From positions 496,001 through 560,000 of the forward strand of contig JADJIH010000001.1 in the NCBI GenBank assembly GCA_016707115.1: a DNA stretch of 64,000 nt, given 5' to 3'. The notes below the pieces were generated by a model, which worked only from the letters and a program-made list of their open reading frames with translations, was not told the origin of the DNA and did not search any database. A program made the translations under genes and the position numbers. The DNA is from Ignavibacteriales bacterium (GTDB lineage Bacteria; Bacteroidota; Ignavibacteria; Ignavibacteriales; Ignavibacteriaceae). Positions 46,214 through 55,214 of this stretch are shown piece after piece. How positions within the stretch are numbered: the stretch's first letter is position 1; each line of letters begins with the position of its first letter.

Positions 46214-46654
46214 ATGTCTTTATTCCAAAAATCTGTAGTCAATAAATATCTTAACAACCTCAATCCTGTAAATGTTGAGGAGGCTTATAAGCAGTTCATT
46301 CAGTTTTATGGTGATGCTGAAAGAATTGAAAATATCCGCTTACTCAAAGAAGAAAATTATCAGAAGGTTTTTTACACTTGATTTTTGTAGATGAACTTGG
46401 TTTTACATTCAATCTTAACAAAAATTATAATTTTACAATTGAGTTTAAGAATTTAAATTAGTAGGCTAATGAAAAAGAAAATAACGCTTACACTAAAACA
46501 ACAAGATGAGTGGTAACAATATTTAAACGAATACAAAACAGAAATAAACAAACTACAGCAGCAAATAAACCAAACAGATAAAGAAATAGATCAGCTTGTT
46601 TATAAACTTTACGGTTTAACAGAAGAAGAAATAAGTATTGTAGAAAAAACATAA
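46214..46654 (+). pseudogene. deletion relic of a type II (Eco57I-like) restriction-modification enzyme
   Basis: The N-terminal part (ATG 46214) gives SLFQKSVVNKYLNNL, FIQFYGDAERIENI and LLKEENYQKVF, then shifts frame to FVDELGFTFNLNKNYNF and EFKNLN before a stop. About 60 bases on, 46469-46654 gives KKKITLTLKQQDEW-stop, then EYKTEINKLQQQINQTDKEIDQLVYKLYGLTEEE (broken here by residue limits of the family tail), which is the C-terminal end of the same enzyme class. The methyltransferase and nuclease core, normally many hundred residues, is missing. Both ends were recognised from memory of the family. Confidence 0.65.
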
Positions 46655-46660
46655 AAACGA

Positions 46661-46740
46661 CCTCACCCTTTATCCCTCTCATTATGAAGGAGAGGGAATT
46701 AATCCCTTCTCCTTTGAAAGGAGAAGGGCAGGGATGAGGT
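46661..46740. repeat. cruciform-type inverted repeat next to DUF559 gene
   Basis: Outer arms CCTCA (46661-46665) and TGAGG (about 46735-46739) enclose two hairpins. The first is TCCCTCTC/GAGAGGGA with a short loop. The second is CCCTTCTCCTTT/AAAGGAGAAGGG with almost no loop. Together they form a three-way cruciform. From memory, similar CCTCACCC...GATGAGGT elements are scattered through many bacterial genomes, often beside DUF559 genes. Confidence 0.7.
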
Positions 46741-46751
46741 AGGGATTTAAG

Positions 46752-47128
46752 ATGACACAACACTTTAACAAAACATCCGAAAAAGAAAAACGAAGAAAAC
46801 TAAGAAGAGATCAAACCTTCTGTGAAAAGATAATGTGGACTTATCTTAGAGATCGTAAAACACTCGGATATAAATTTAGAAGACAATACTCTGTCGATCA
46901 CTACGTTATAGATTTCTACTGTCCCGAACTAAAACTGCAATTGAAAGAGATGGAAGCATTCACAATGAATCTGATCAAAAAGATTATGATATTTACAGGC
47001 AAACGTATTTAGGAAAATATGGAATTACATTTTGCAGCATCACAAATGATGTATTGATGAGTAACGCAAATATGGCTTTTAATAAGTTCGAAGAAAAAAT
47101 AAAAATTGTGGAAGAAATTGCTAAATAA
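46752..47128 (+). pseudogene. DUF559 (endonuclease-fold) protein, frameshifted
   Basis: The N-terminal half reads KLRRDQTFCEKIMWTYLRDR and GYKFRRQYSVDHYVIDFYCPELKL, the DUF559/Vsr-like nuclease core with its Asp and catalytic region. One missing base at about 46936 then shifts the frame. The continuation AIERDGSIHNESDQKDYD and QTYLGKYGITFCSITNDV runs on to a stop at 47128, giving a normal length of about 125 residues. Only this single indel breaks it, so a read error is possible. It follows the cruciform repeat by 11 bases. Confidence 0.82.
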
Positions 47129-47161
47129 ATTAATTGATTAACTCTTAGTAAGGGGCTTGTT

Positions 47162-48226
47162 ATGAAAAAAATATTCCAATCTATAATAGTTTTAGTATTT
47201 ATTTTTAATGGATGCTGTAATCTAAGATTACCTGAAAAGTACTTGCTGGAAAATATTAAAGTTGGAGAAGAAGAGAAGTTCACATTTAAGCAAGTAACAA
47301 ATGATTCTGACCACTTAAATGCAACTATTAAGTATACAAGCATGACGTTTTATAGCCTATTAGACAGAGTATTTGATATTTCGAATGATGGGCAAAAATT
47401 TATATTCCAGGCAATGTTCGGAAATCAGGCACGGAATTCAATGTATAGGCTTGGAAATTATATATATGAAAGAAAAATATGTGATAAGGAAGATTTTAAA
47501 ACCGTTAGTAAATATAATAGCTGGGATGGCGCTTACTCCAATAATGGAGAAAAAGTAGCATATATTTTTAGAGATTCTGGCGAGCCTAAGATATGGTTAG
47601 TGAATCTTCAAGAAAAAAATGGAACTGCAATAAATCTAACAAATGGAAAATCTTATCCTATAAATCCTAAATTCGCGCCGGGTGATACTTCAATTTTTTA
47701 TTCTTATTCAGAAGATACTGAAAATGAATATTTAGGCTCGGATGATAATAAGAAAACAAACAAATGTTTTTTTATTTATAAATTAAACTTGCGCACTCAA
47801 AAAGAAACAAAAATATGCAGCGGATATAATGCAACTTTTTTCCCTAATGATAGAAATCAAATTGTATTCTGCAGAAAAAATTATAAATGGGCTGAGTTGT
47901 GGTATAGAAACTTAAAAACCGGAGAAGAAAGATTAATTTTAAAAGATGATAGTACAGGATTAGTACAGCCATCAGTCTCGCCAGATGGCAAAAAAATTGC
48001 ATATACTGCTCGGACAATTGATACAGTTAACGGAAATAATTTTGATATTTATGTTGTAGGTATAGATGGAGAAAATAAAAGACAAATTACATTTCATCCG
48101 GGAAATGATTATTGCCCCGAATGGGCTAATGATGGCAACTCCCTTTATTTTGTATCTCAAAGAGGAAATAAAGGAGGATACCATTGTATCTGGAACATTA
48201 GTTTGATAAAGTATTTAGAATTTTAA
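47162..48226 (+). CDS. TolB-like WD40/PD40 beta-propeller lipoprotein
   Basis: The 354-residue protein has a lipoprotein-type signal (MKKIFQSIIVLVFIFNGC). PD40-type repeats are visible: DISNDGQKFIFQ, YSNNGEKVAYIFRD, SYPINPKFAPGDTSIFY, PSVSPDGKKIAYTAR and CPEWANDGNSLYFVSQR. These form a six- or seven-bladed propeller as in the TolB C-terminal domain, but there is no TolB N-terminal domain. It is probably anchored in an envelope membrane facing the periplasm or outside. It is monocistronic, with its own terminator. Confidence 0.8.
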   Translation: MKKIFQSIIVLVFIFNGCCNLRLPEKYLLENIKVGEEEKFTFKQVTNDSDHLNATIKYTSMTFYSLLDRVFDISNDGQKFIFQAMFGNQARNSMYRLGNYIYERKICDKEDFKTVSKYNSWDGAYSNNGEKVAYIFRDSGEPKIWLVNLQEKNGTAINLTNGKSYPINPKFAPGDTSIFYSYSEDTENEYLGSDDNKKTNKCFFIYKLNLRTQKETKICSGYNATFFPNDRNQIVFCRKNYKWAELWYRNLKTGEERLILKDDSTGLVQPSVSPDGKKIAYTARTIDTVNGNNFDIYVVGIDGENKRQITFHPGNDYCPEWANDGNSLYFVSQRGNKGGYHCIWNISLIKYLEF

Positions 48227-48243
48227 CAAAAAATAAAAAACTA

Positions 48244-48279
48244 AAGATGACATCTTTAGGAAATTATGTCATCTTTTAA
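48244..48279 (+). terminator. rho-independent terminator
   Basis: The ten-base-pair stem AAGATGACAT/ATGTCATCTT with a 12-base loop is followed by a short T-rich tail, 18 bases after the PD40 lipoprotein stop. Confidence 0.82.
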
Positions 48280-48364
48280 TTTAAGTGTTTAGACTTTGAA
48301 GATTGTTAAGAGGATTTGAACTAATTAAGTAATTAAAGATGCTGACTAAATTTTATTTTAGACT

Positions 48365-48967
48365 ATGAAAAATGATATTACAGGAATAATTCTTTGCGGC
48401 GGTAAAAGTTCAAGAATGAAGACTAACAAAGCACTTCTTAAACTAGGAAATAAAACTATTATTGAGATCATACTTGATGAAATGAAGAAAGTCTTAAGTG
48501 ATGTTGTTCTAAGTGCAAATGAATGTGATGATTTTGCGTTTCTTAATATTCCAATCGTAAAAGATATTCGACTAAACCGCGGACCTTTAAGTGGAATTTA
48601 TTCTGCTCTTAAAAATTCCGAATCCTCTAAAAACTTTGTAGTTACCTGTGATCTTCCATTAATAGATTCCAGGTTGATAGAATATATTTCCAAAGTAGAG
48701 TCAGATAAAAAAATTATAATTCCAACAATAAATGGAATTCCGCAAAGATTATTTGGCATTTATAATAAATCAGTAATAGAAAAAATTGATGTGATATTTA
48801 ATTTGTCTGAGATTTATAAATCGATTAAAGGAAGTGTGTATGATTTACACCAAAGAGTTGAAGTGGAATCAATCATAATTGATCATCTTCAGTTTTATAA
48901 TGATAATATGTTTTTGAATATGAACACTCCTGATGACTATGAAAAGATTAAAAAATATTTTAACTAA
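48365..48967 (+). CDS. mobA: molybdenum cofactor guanylyltransferase
   Basis: This 200-residue nucleotidyltransferase attaches GMP to molybdopterin to make the bis-MGD cofactor. The N-terminal GTP-binding motif is ILCGGKSSRMKTNKALL. NRGPLSGIYSAL and the metal-binding CDLPLID follow. It is the first gene of the run leading to the molybdopterin oxidoreductase at 51492, which needs this cofactor, so co-expression makes sense. The next start follows two bases after its stop. Confidence 0.92.
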   Translation: MKNDITGIILCGGKSSRMKTNKALLKLGNKTIIEIILDEMKKVLSDVVLSANECDDFAFLNIPIVKDIRLNRGPLSGIYSALKNSESSKNFVVTCDLPLIDSRLIEYISKVESDKKIIIPTINGIPQRLFGIYNKSVIEKIDVIFNLSEIYKSIKGSVYDLHQRVEVESIIIDHLQFYNDNMFLNMNTPDDYEKIKKYFN

Positions 48968-48969
48968 AA

Positions 48970-50829
48970 GTGAAAGTAATTATTAGAAATACTGCTTTCG
49001 TTTTACTTTCATTTGTTATCACATATTATATTGCTGATTACTTTTCACAAAAATATTTTATTAAAACTAATTTTAATGGATGTGTTAATTGTCATGATGA
49101 AATGACAGGATTTGAAGAATCACACTCCCCAGAGATTGTTGGATGTAATGCCTGTCATCTCGGAAATCCAAACACAACAAATAAAGATTTTGCACACAAA
49201 GGAATGATTTTAATTCCTGGAAACTTAACTGATGCGAGTAAAACATGTGGCGTAACTGCTTGTCATCCTGGCATTCCTGAAAGAGTTAATTCTTCTTTAA
49301 TGAACACAATGAGCGGAGTTATATCAGTTAATCAATTTACTTTTAAGGAACTGGAAAAACCAGAAGGGCATTTTAATGTAAAAGATTTAACTAAATCGAA
49401 CGCAGATAATCATAACAGAAATCTTTGTGCATCGTGTCATCTTGGAAATGAAAAAACAGAATTGGGACCAATTAACGAACTTTCCCGTGGCGGCGGGTGT
49501 AATGCTTGCCATTTGAATTACAGTAATGAAGCAATTAAGCAATTGAACAGTTATGTTAATTCAAAATTCAAAAGTCAAAATTCAAAAAAAGAAAATTTAA
49601 GTGGTTCCGTATTTCCGAAAGTTCATCCGCAACTTAATTTAAAGATTAATAACAATCATTGTTTTGGTTGTCATAGTCGATCGGGAAGAATTTCAACAAA
49701 TTATGAGGGCTGGTTTGAAACACTAAAGAGTTGGGAAGAAGTAAAAGAGAATAAGGAATACAGACTTTTAATGGATGGAAGAGTCTTCCAAAAAACTAAA
49801 GATGATGTGCACCATAAAGCTGGAATGGAATGCATCGATTGCCACGTTTCGATGGAAATTATGGGTGATGGAAATATTTATCACCATATGGAAGAAGCGA
49901 CAAAGGTACAATGTATTGATTGTCATTCAAAAGAAACTAATTCTGTTAGTTATACTGAGCTTGATTTCGAATCAAAAAAAATTGTCGATTTAAGAAATTT
50001 GAAAAAAGAGAATGCAGAATATTTAGTTACTGAGAAAAACAACATTCCTTTGATCAATACTTTTGTGAATCGAAGAAATGAAAAATATCTGTTAACAAAA
50101 AATTCAAACAAAAAATTATCGCTAAATCAACCAAAATCAATTTGTATTCAAGGAAAATCTCACCAAAGACTTAGTTGCAGCTCTTGCCATACTGAATGGG
50201 TTTCTCATTGTGCAGGCTGTCATACAGAATATGATCCTAATTTGGAAGGATATGATTTACTTGACAATAAAGATATTGTTGGTAGCTGGAATGAAACTCC
50301 AAGTGATTTTTATTTTGATTATCCGGTGCTAGGAATCAGAAAGGAAAAATCAGGGAAAGAAGTTATTGATACTTTTATTCCCGGAATGGTTTTAACGATT
50401 GATAAATTTAAGAATCCACAGAAGAAAATATTTAAAAGATTATTCGCACCAACTTTTTCACATACAATTAATAAATCAGGAAGAAGTTGTAAATCGTGTC
50501 ATAATAATCCACTTGCGTTAGGATATGGAAAGGGGAAATTAGAGTATTCAAAAAATGGTAAATGGATATTTACACCACAGTTTGAAAATCATATAGAAGA
50601 TAATCTACCAAAGGATGCATGGATTGGTTTTATGAAAACGAGAAATGAAACATCCACAACCAGAACTTATACAAGACCATTTACTGTTGAAGATCAAAAA
50701 AGAATTTTACTCGTTGGTGCTTGTTTAACTTGTCACGATGAAAACTCAAGTGTAATGAAAAAAAGTTTAACAGATTTCAAAGATGTACTAAGCAGAGTAA
50801 CCGATAATTGTATTTTACCTTCATATTAA
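48970..50829 (+). CDS. dodecahaem c-type cytochrome, membrane-anchored
   Basis: This 619-residue protein starts with GTG. One N-terminal membrane segment (residues 6-24) acts as uncleaved signal or anchor. I count eleven CXXCH haem sites (CVNCH, CNACH, CASCH, CNACH, CFGCH, CIDCH twice, CSSCH, CAGCH, CKSCH, CLTCH). One variant site, CGVTACH (CX4CH, about residues 94-100), brings the total to twelve. Haems are clustered in two groups separated by about 75 residues without Cys-His pairs (about 325-400). It probably carries electrons between the quinone pool or an outside partner and the molybdoenzyme encoded downstream. The family is not recognised beyond multihaem cytochrome c. Confidence 0.85.
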   Translation: MKVIIRNTAFVLLSFVITYYIADYFSQKYFIKTNFNGCVNCHDEMTGFEESHSPEIVGCNACHLGNPNTTNKDFAHKGMILIPGNLTDASKTCGVTACHPGIPERVNSSLMNTMSGVISVNQFTFKELEKPEGHFNVKDLTKSNADNHNRNLCASCHLGNEKTELGPINELSRGGGCNACHLNYSNEAIKQLNSYVNSKFKSQNSKKENLSGSVFPKVHPQLNLKINNNHCFGCHSRSGRISTNYEGWFETLKSWEEVKENKEYRLLMDGRVFQKTKDDVHHKAGMECIDCHVSMEIMGDGNIYHHMEEATKVQCIDCHSKETNSVSYTELDFESKKIVDLRNLKKENAEYLVTEKNNIPLINTFVNRRNEKYLLTKNSNKKLSLNQPKSICIQGKSHQRLSCSSCHTEWVSHCAGCHTEYDPNLEGYDLLDNKDIVGSWNETPSDFYFDYPVLGIRKEKSGKEVIDTFIPGMVLTIDKFKNPQKKIFKRLFAPTFSHTINKSGRSCKSCHNNPLALGYGKGKLEYSKNGKWIFTPQFENHIEDNLPKDAWIGFMKTRNETSTTRTYTRPFTVEDQKRILLVGACLTCHDENSSVMKKSLTDFKDVLSRVTDNCILPSY

Positions 50830-51045
50830 TTGTTAGCGATAAATTATTTATTTATTGCTAAAATCAAGTCTATTGATAATTATAATCATTTAACCAATTC
50901 TAAAAGTTTAGAAAAATTAATTGTTAATCTCCAACAAATGAAAAATCCTTATGTACAAAACGTTGAAATTAAGCTAAAATCAAAGAATGCAAATGGCAAT
51001 AAAGTTGGTATTTATAAATATCAATATTTAAATGCTGTGTTCTAA
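50830..51045 (+). CDS. possible small protein between cytochrome and regulator
   Basis: A 71-codon frame starts with TTG directly after the cytochrome stop (in the same frame) and ends on the base before the regulator ATG. There is no ribosome site of its own. The product is Lys/Asn/Ile-rich with no recognised motif. It could be a translationally coupled small protein, a lost C-terminal extension of the cytochrome reached by stop-codon readthrough, or simply untranslated spacer. Confidence 0.3.
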   Translation: MLAINYLFIAKIKSIDNYNHLTNSKSLEKLIVNLQQMKNPYVQNVEIKLKSKNANGNKVGIYKYQYLNAVF

Positions 51046-51492
51046 ATGCTCAACGAAGTTTCTAAAGAAGAACCAATTTACCCGATCAGAATTGCTGCAA
51101 AGCTTTTAAACATCTCAGTTCATACACTTAGAATGTATGAAAAAGAAGATCTTATACTTCCTTACAAAAAATCCTCAAATCATCGATTGTATTCCAGAAA
51201 TGATATTGACAGAATTAATTGTATCAGATCAGCTATAAATGATTCCAAAATTAGCATAAACGGAATCAAAACTATTTATGCAATGATGCCTTGCTGGGAA
51301 GTATTGAATTGTAGTAAAGAAGACAGAAGTAAATGCAGTGCTTTTCTAAGACATAGCGGACCTTGCTGGGCTGTAAAAGGTGATGATACTATTTGTGCGA
51401 CCAAGGATTGTAGAAATTGTTCAGTGTATCAGGAATATGGGGAATGCGGAAGTATTAAAAACTTTATAAGAAATAAATTAACGAGCTTATAA
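51046..51492 (+). CDS. MerR-family regulator with Cys-rich C-terminal domain
   Basis: The 148-residue protein has an N-terminal MerR winged helix (IRIAAKLLNISVHTLRMYEKEDLI, then NHRLYSRNDIDRI). The usual long dimerisation helix is short. The last 65 residues carry about nine cysteines arranged as MPCWEVLNC, SKC, GPCWAV, TICATKDCRNC and GEC. The paired PCW motifs look like a two-CW zinc or iron-sulfur binding domain. It lies inside the operon, one base overlapping the oxidoreductase gene, so it probably controls these genes in response to a redox, metal or sulfur signal. Confidence 0.85.
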   Translation: MLNEVSKEEPIYPIRIAAKLLNISVHTLRMYEKEDLILPYKKSSNHRLYSRNDIDRINCIRSAINDSKISINGIKTIYAMMPCWEVLNCSKEDRSKCSAFLRHSGPCWAVKGDDTICATKDCRNCSVYQEYGECGSIKNFIRNKLTSL

Positions 51493-53690
51493 TGAATTCA
51501 TTATCAAGAAGAAAATTTCTAAAGATTTCAGGCGCTACAGTTGTAACTGCAGCAGCACTAGCTGGATCAGCAAAAACAATTGTAAATGCTGCAGAAAGTT
51601 TTTCAAAGAAAAAAGGATTGGAAATAATTCCAAGTTATTGTGATTTATGTTTCTGGAAATGTGGTTTGTTAGCTTATGTAAAAGATGGAGAGTTGTGGAA
51701 AGTTGAAGGCAATCCAAAAGATCCTTTAAGTAATGGAAGATTATGTCCAAGAGGTACTGGCGGAGTTGGTGCTCACTATGATAAAGAAAGATTAAAATCT
51801 CCATTGATAAGAAAAAGTGAACGTGGTGAAGAGAAGTGGGTTGAAGTAACCTGGAATGAAGTATTCGACTACATAACAGATAAGATGAACAAACTAAAAA
51901 CTGATTACGGTCCAGAATCAATGGCTTTATTCTCACACGGAATTGGTGGAAGTTTCTTTAAACATATGATGCGAGCTTATGGTTCACCAAACGAAACAGC
52001 ACCAAGTTTTGCACAATGCCGTGGCCCAAGAGAAGTTGGTTTTGAATTGACATTCGGTGATGTAGTTGGCTCACCTGAAAGAACTGATATTGAAAATGCA
52101 AAATGCATTGTGTTGATTGGTTCTCATCTCGGTGAGAATATGCATAATACACAAGTTCAGGAATTTTCTCGTGCAGTAGAGAATCATGCTTCAATCATTG
52201 TTGTTGATCCAAGATTTTCTGTAGCAGCAAGTAAAGCAAAATATTATCTACCAATTAAACCTGGAACTGATATGGCTTTATTACTTGCCTGGATGTCTGT
52301 TATTGTTAATGAAAATCTCTTTGATGCTGATTACATTGCTAAATATGGAATCGGATTTGAACAGTTTGCAACTGAAATTTCTCAATATACTCCTGAGTGG
52401 GCTTACATTGAAACAGGAATTGATCCAGAAGTGATTAGGGAAACAGCAAGAGAGATGGCGATGTACAAACCAGCAACTCTAGTCCATCCTGGAAGACACG
52501 CAACGTGGTATGGTGATGATGCACAGAGAAGCAGAGCAATTGCACTATTAAATGCTTTGTTAGGAAGTTGGGGAAGAAAAGGTGGATTTTACGTTCCATA
52601 TTCTTATTCAATTCCAAAATATCCTTATGCTCCGTATCCAGAACTGAAGAAAGAACCATTAGATAACCCAGACGCGAAATATCCATTTGCCACCGGTGAA
52701 CAAATATCTACCGGAATAAGAGAAGCTACAATTTCCGGAAATCCATATTCAATTAAAGGATGGTTTATTTATGCCACCAATTTAATGCAGGCATTACCAA
52801 ATCGAGAAGAAACCATTAAAGCTATACAAAATTTAGACTTAATGGTTGTAGTTGATGTTATACCAAGTGAAATAGCTGGATGGGCTGATGTTGTTCTTCC
52901 TGAATCCGTTTATCTTGAAAGATACGATGATTTAAATGCATCACCTTTTAGAGAAGGATTTGTTGGAATAAGACAGCCAGTGATTGATGCTCCGAATGAT
53001 CAAAAGCCAAATTGGTGGATGGCTAAAAAACTTGGAGAAAAACTTGGTCTGGGAGCATACTTTCCATGGAAAGACGTTGAAGAGTACCTTGATACAAGAC
53101 TGAAATTAAAAGGACATTCGCTGGATGAGTTGAAAAAAGAAGGAATAATCAAAGGTGCTTTACAACCAATCTATTTTGAAGATGGTGTTGAACCAGAATT
53201 TTTAACACCTTCAGGTAAAATAGAATTCTATTCAACTCAACTTGCTGATGCGGGATTTGATCCAATTCCAAGATTTACAAAACATCCTGAACCACCAGCC
53301 GGATATTTTAGATTATTATTTGGCAGAGCTCCAGTTCACACATTCAGTAAAACTCAATCTAATCCATTGTTAAGAGATTTGTTTAGTGAAAATGAATTAT
53401 GGGTTAATGCTGATCTAGCAGAAAGATACGGGCTAAAGAATGGAGATCGGATAAAACTTAAAAATCAGGATGGTGTAGTTAGTGATCCAATAAAAGTAAA
53501 AGCTACAGAAAGAATTAGACAGGATTGTGTTTATATGGTTCACGGCTTCGGACAAAAATCTAGACAGCTGAGAAGCACATATAAGAAAGGTGCAAGTGAT
53601 GCTGAACTTGTTACTCAATACAAAACTGATCCGCTTATGGGAGGTACAGGAATGAGTGTGAACTTTGTAACTTTTGAGATGGAGGTTTAA
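51492..53690 (+). CDS. molybdopterin oxidoreductase catalytic subunit, polysulfide/thiosulfate reductase-like
   Basis: This 732-residue protein has a twin-arginine signal (LSRRKFLKISGA), so it is exported folded. The [4Fe-4S] site is CDLCFWKCG with the fourth Cys in GRLCPRG. The bis-MGD enzyme body follows; SFAQCRGPREVG may supply the Mo-ligating Cys (inferred). The C-terminal molybdopterin dinucleotide-binding domain includes LLFGRAPVHTFSKTQSNP. Length and partner genes (FeS subunit and NrfD-type membrane subunit) match PsrABC/PhsABC-like complexes. The substrate could be polysulfide, thiosulfate, tetrathionate or another oxyanion; sequence alone does not decide. Confidence 0.88.
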   Translation: MNSLSRRKFLKISGATVVTAAALAGSAKTIVNAAESFSKKKGLEIIPSYCDLCFWKCGLLAYVKDGELWKVEGNPKDPLSNGRLCPRGTGGVGAHYDKERLKSPLIRKSERGEEKWVEVTWNEVFDYITDKMNKLKTDYGPESMALFSHGIGGSFFKHMMRAYGSPNETAPSFAQCRGPREVGFELTFGDVVGSPERTDIENAKCIVLIGSHLGENMHNTQVQEFSRAVENHASIIVVDPRFSVAASKAKYYLPIKPGTDMALLLAWMSVIVNENLFDADYIAKYGIGFEQFATEISQYTPEWAYIETGIDPEVIRETAREMAMYKPATLVHPGRHATWYGDDAQRSRAIALLNALLGSWGRKGGFYVPYSYSIPKYPYAPYPELKKEPLDNPDAKYPFATGEQISTGIREATISGNPYSIKGWFIYATNLMQALPNREETIKAIQNLDLMVVVDVIPSEIAGWADVVLPESVYLERYDDLNASPFREGFVGIRQPVIDAPNDQKPNWWMAKKLGEKLGLGAYFPWKDVEEYLDTRLKLKGHSLDELKKEGIIKGALQPIYFEDGVEPEFLTPSGKIEFYSTQLADAGFDPIPRFTKHPEPPAGYFRLLFGRAPVHTFSKTQSNPLLRDLFSENELWVNADLAERYGLKNGDRIKLKNQDGVVSDPIKVKATERIRQDCVYMVHGFGQKSRQLRSTYKKGASDAELVTQYKTDPLMGGTGMSVNFVTFEMEV

Positions 53691-53691
53691 G

Positions 53692-54231
53692 ATGCCAAGA
53701 TATGGAATGGTAATAGACACTCGTAAATGTGTTGGCTGCCAGGATTGTGTTATTGCCTGCAAAACTGAAAACAATATTCCTGAGGGATACAACAGGGATT
53801 GGATTGTAACTGAAGCAAAAGGAAAATTTCCTGATATACAATTAGAAATTAGAACTGAAAGATGTAATCACTGCTCAGAAACTCCTTGTGTTAGCTGTTG
53901 TCCAACTGGTGCAAGTCATATCCAAGATGTTGGCGGAGTGGTATTAGTTGAACATAATATGTGTATTGGATGTAAAGCTTGTGTTGAGGCTTGTCCTTAT
54001 GATGCAAGGTTCATTCATCCGGATGGTTATGCTGATAAATGTACATTCTGTATTCACAGAGTTGAAAAAGGACAGAAGCCAGCTTGTGTTGAAGTTTGCC
54101 CAACTTATTGTATGTACTTTGGCGATTTAGATGATCCAAACAGTGAAGTTAGTAAGCTCCTTCAATCACGCAAATGGCATATTAATCTTCCTGACGCAGG
54201 CACACAACCAAATATCTTTTATTTAGTTTAA
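53692..54231 (+). CDS. four-cluster ferredoxin subunit (PsrB/NrfC-like)
   Basis: I start it at ATG 53692, six bases after GGAGGT. The 179-residue protein begins MPRYGMVIDTRKCVGCQDC. Sixteen cysteines form four [4Fe-4S] sites: CVGCQDCVIAC, CNHCSETPCVSCC, CIGCKACVEAC and CTFCIHR...CVEVCPTYC. It has no signal of its own and would ride with the Tat-exported catalytic subunit. It passes electrons between the membrane subunit and the molybdenum site. Confidence 0.93.
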   Translation: MPRYGMVIDTRKCVGCQDCVIACKTENNIPEGYNRDWIVTEAKGKFPDIQLEIRTERCNHCSETPCVSCCPTGASHIQDVGGVVLVEHNMCIGCKACVEACPYDARFIHPDGYADKCTFCIHRVEKGQKPACVEVCPTYCMYFGDLDDPNSEVSKLLQSRKWHINLPDAGTQPNIFYLV

Positions 54232-54242
54232 GGATTTTTGAA

Positions 54243-55199
54243 ATGAATGCACTTTTAGAAATTACAACTACAAGAAATAATCCACATGTCGATCCATCAA
54301 TGGCAATGTGGGAATGGCAAATTCCTGTTTACCTTTTTCTTGGCGGAATGGTTGCTGGAATGATGATAATTGCCGGATACTTTTTATTCACCGGCAGACA
54401 CAAAGAAAGTAATTGCTCTTGCTTTTTTATTCCGATTGTAAGTGTTGTGTTATTAAGTCTTGGAATGTTTGCTTTGTTCTTAGATTTAGCTCATAAACTA
54501 TATGTATGGAGATTGTACACAACTTTTCAGTTTACTTCACCAATGTCATGGGGCGCATGGATATTAATTTTAGTTTATCCCGCTTTGATAGCTAACATTT
54601 TAATTAAACCAACAAAATGGATGACAGATAAACTTCCGATTCTTCTTGACTATTCGAAAAAAATGAACGAGCATCCTTTTCTTGTAAAAAACATCGGCAT
54701 CGCAAATATGATTTTAGGAATGATGCTTGGTGCATACACAGGAGTTTTGCTCAGTACTCTTGGTTCACGTCCTTTATGGAATACTTCATTACTTTGGGTT
54801 CTGTTTCTCGTCTCGGGATTATCAGCAGCGGCTGCGTTTGTTCATCTCTTTGCAAAAAATAAATATGAAAGTGAATTACTAGCAAAAGCTGATAATGGAT
54901 TTCTTGTAATCGAACTTTTTGTTTTCGTTATGATTTTTCTTGGATTACTCTCATCCGCAAGACCGCATATTGAAGCGGCACATTTATTATTAAGCGGAGC
55001 TTACGCACCAGTATTCTGGGTGTTTGTAATTGGTATCGGAATTATTGTTCCACTAATCATTCAGTTACTTGCAGTTAATCATAAAGTAAGTCACACAGCA
55101 ATTGCGCCAATATTAGTTATTGTTGGCGGATTAATCTTAAGATTCGTAATAGTTTCGGCTGGCCAATTCAGCCATTGGTTTAACGCTCATTTACATTAA
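54243..55199 (+). CDS. NrfD/PsrC-type membrane subunit
   Basis: The 318-residue protein has eight or nine hydrophobic helices and matches the NrfD/PsrC quinol-interacting anchor. Features include WEWQIPVYLFLGGMVAGMM at the first helix, ALFLDLAHKLYVWRLYTTF (residues of the quinone-site region) and FTSPMSWGAW. It links the quinone pool to the FeS subunit. It lies between the FeS subunit and the transporter genes with short gaps (11 and 15 bases). Confidence 0.92.
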   Translation: MNALLEITTTRNNPHVDPSMAMWEWQIPVYLFLGGMVAGMMIIAGYFLFTGRHKESNCSCFFIPIVSVVLLSLGMFALFLDLAHKLYVWRLYTTFQFTSPMSWGAWILILVYPALIANILIKPTKWMTDKLPILLDYSKKMNEHPFLVKNIGIANMILGMMLGAYTGVLLSTLGSRPLWNTSLLWVLFLVSGLSAAAAFVHLFAKNKYESELLAKADNGFLVIELFVFVMIFLGLLSSARPHIEAAHLLLSGAYAPVFWVFVIGIGIIVPLIIQLLAVNHKVSHTAIAPILVIVGGLILRFVIVSAGQFSHWFNAHLH

Positions 55200-55214
55200 T
55201 GGAGATTTAGTAAA

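Noticed and set aside
51535..52686. Several leftward frames opposite the molybdopterin oxidoreductase
   Set aside because: They lie wholly within a gene with clear catalytic motifs and show low-complexity composition.
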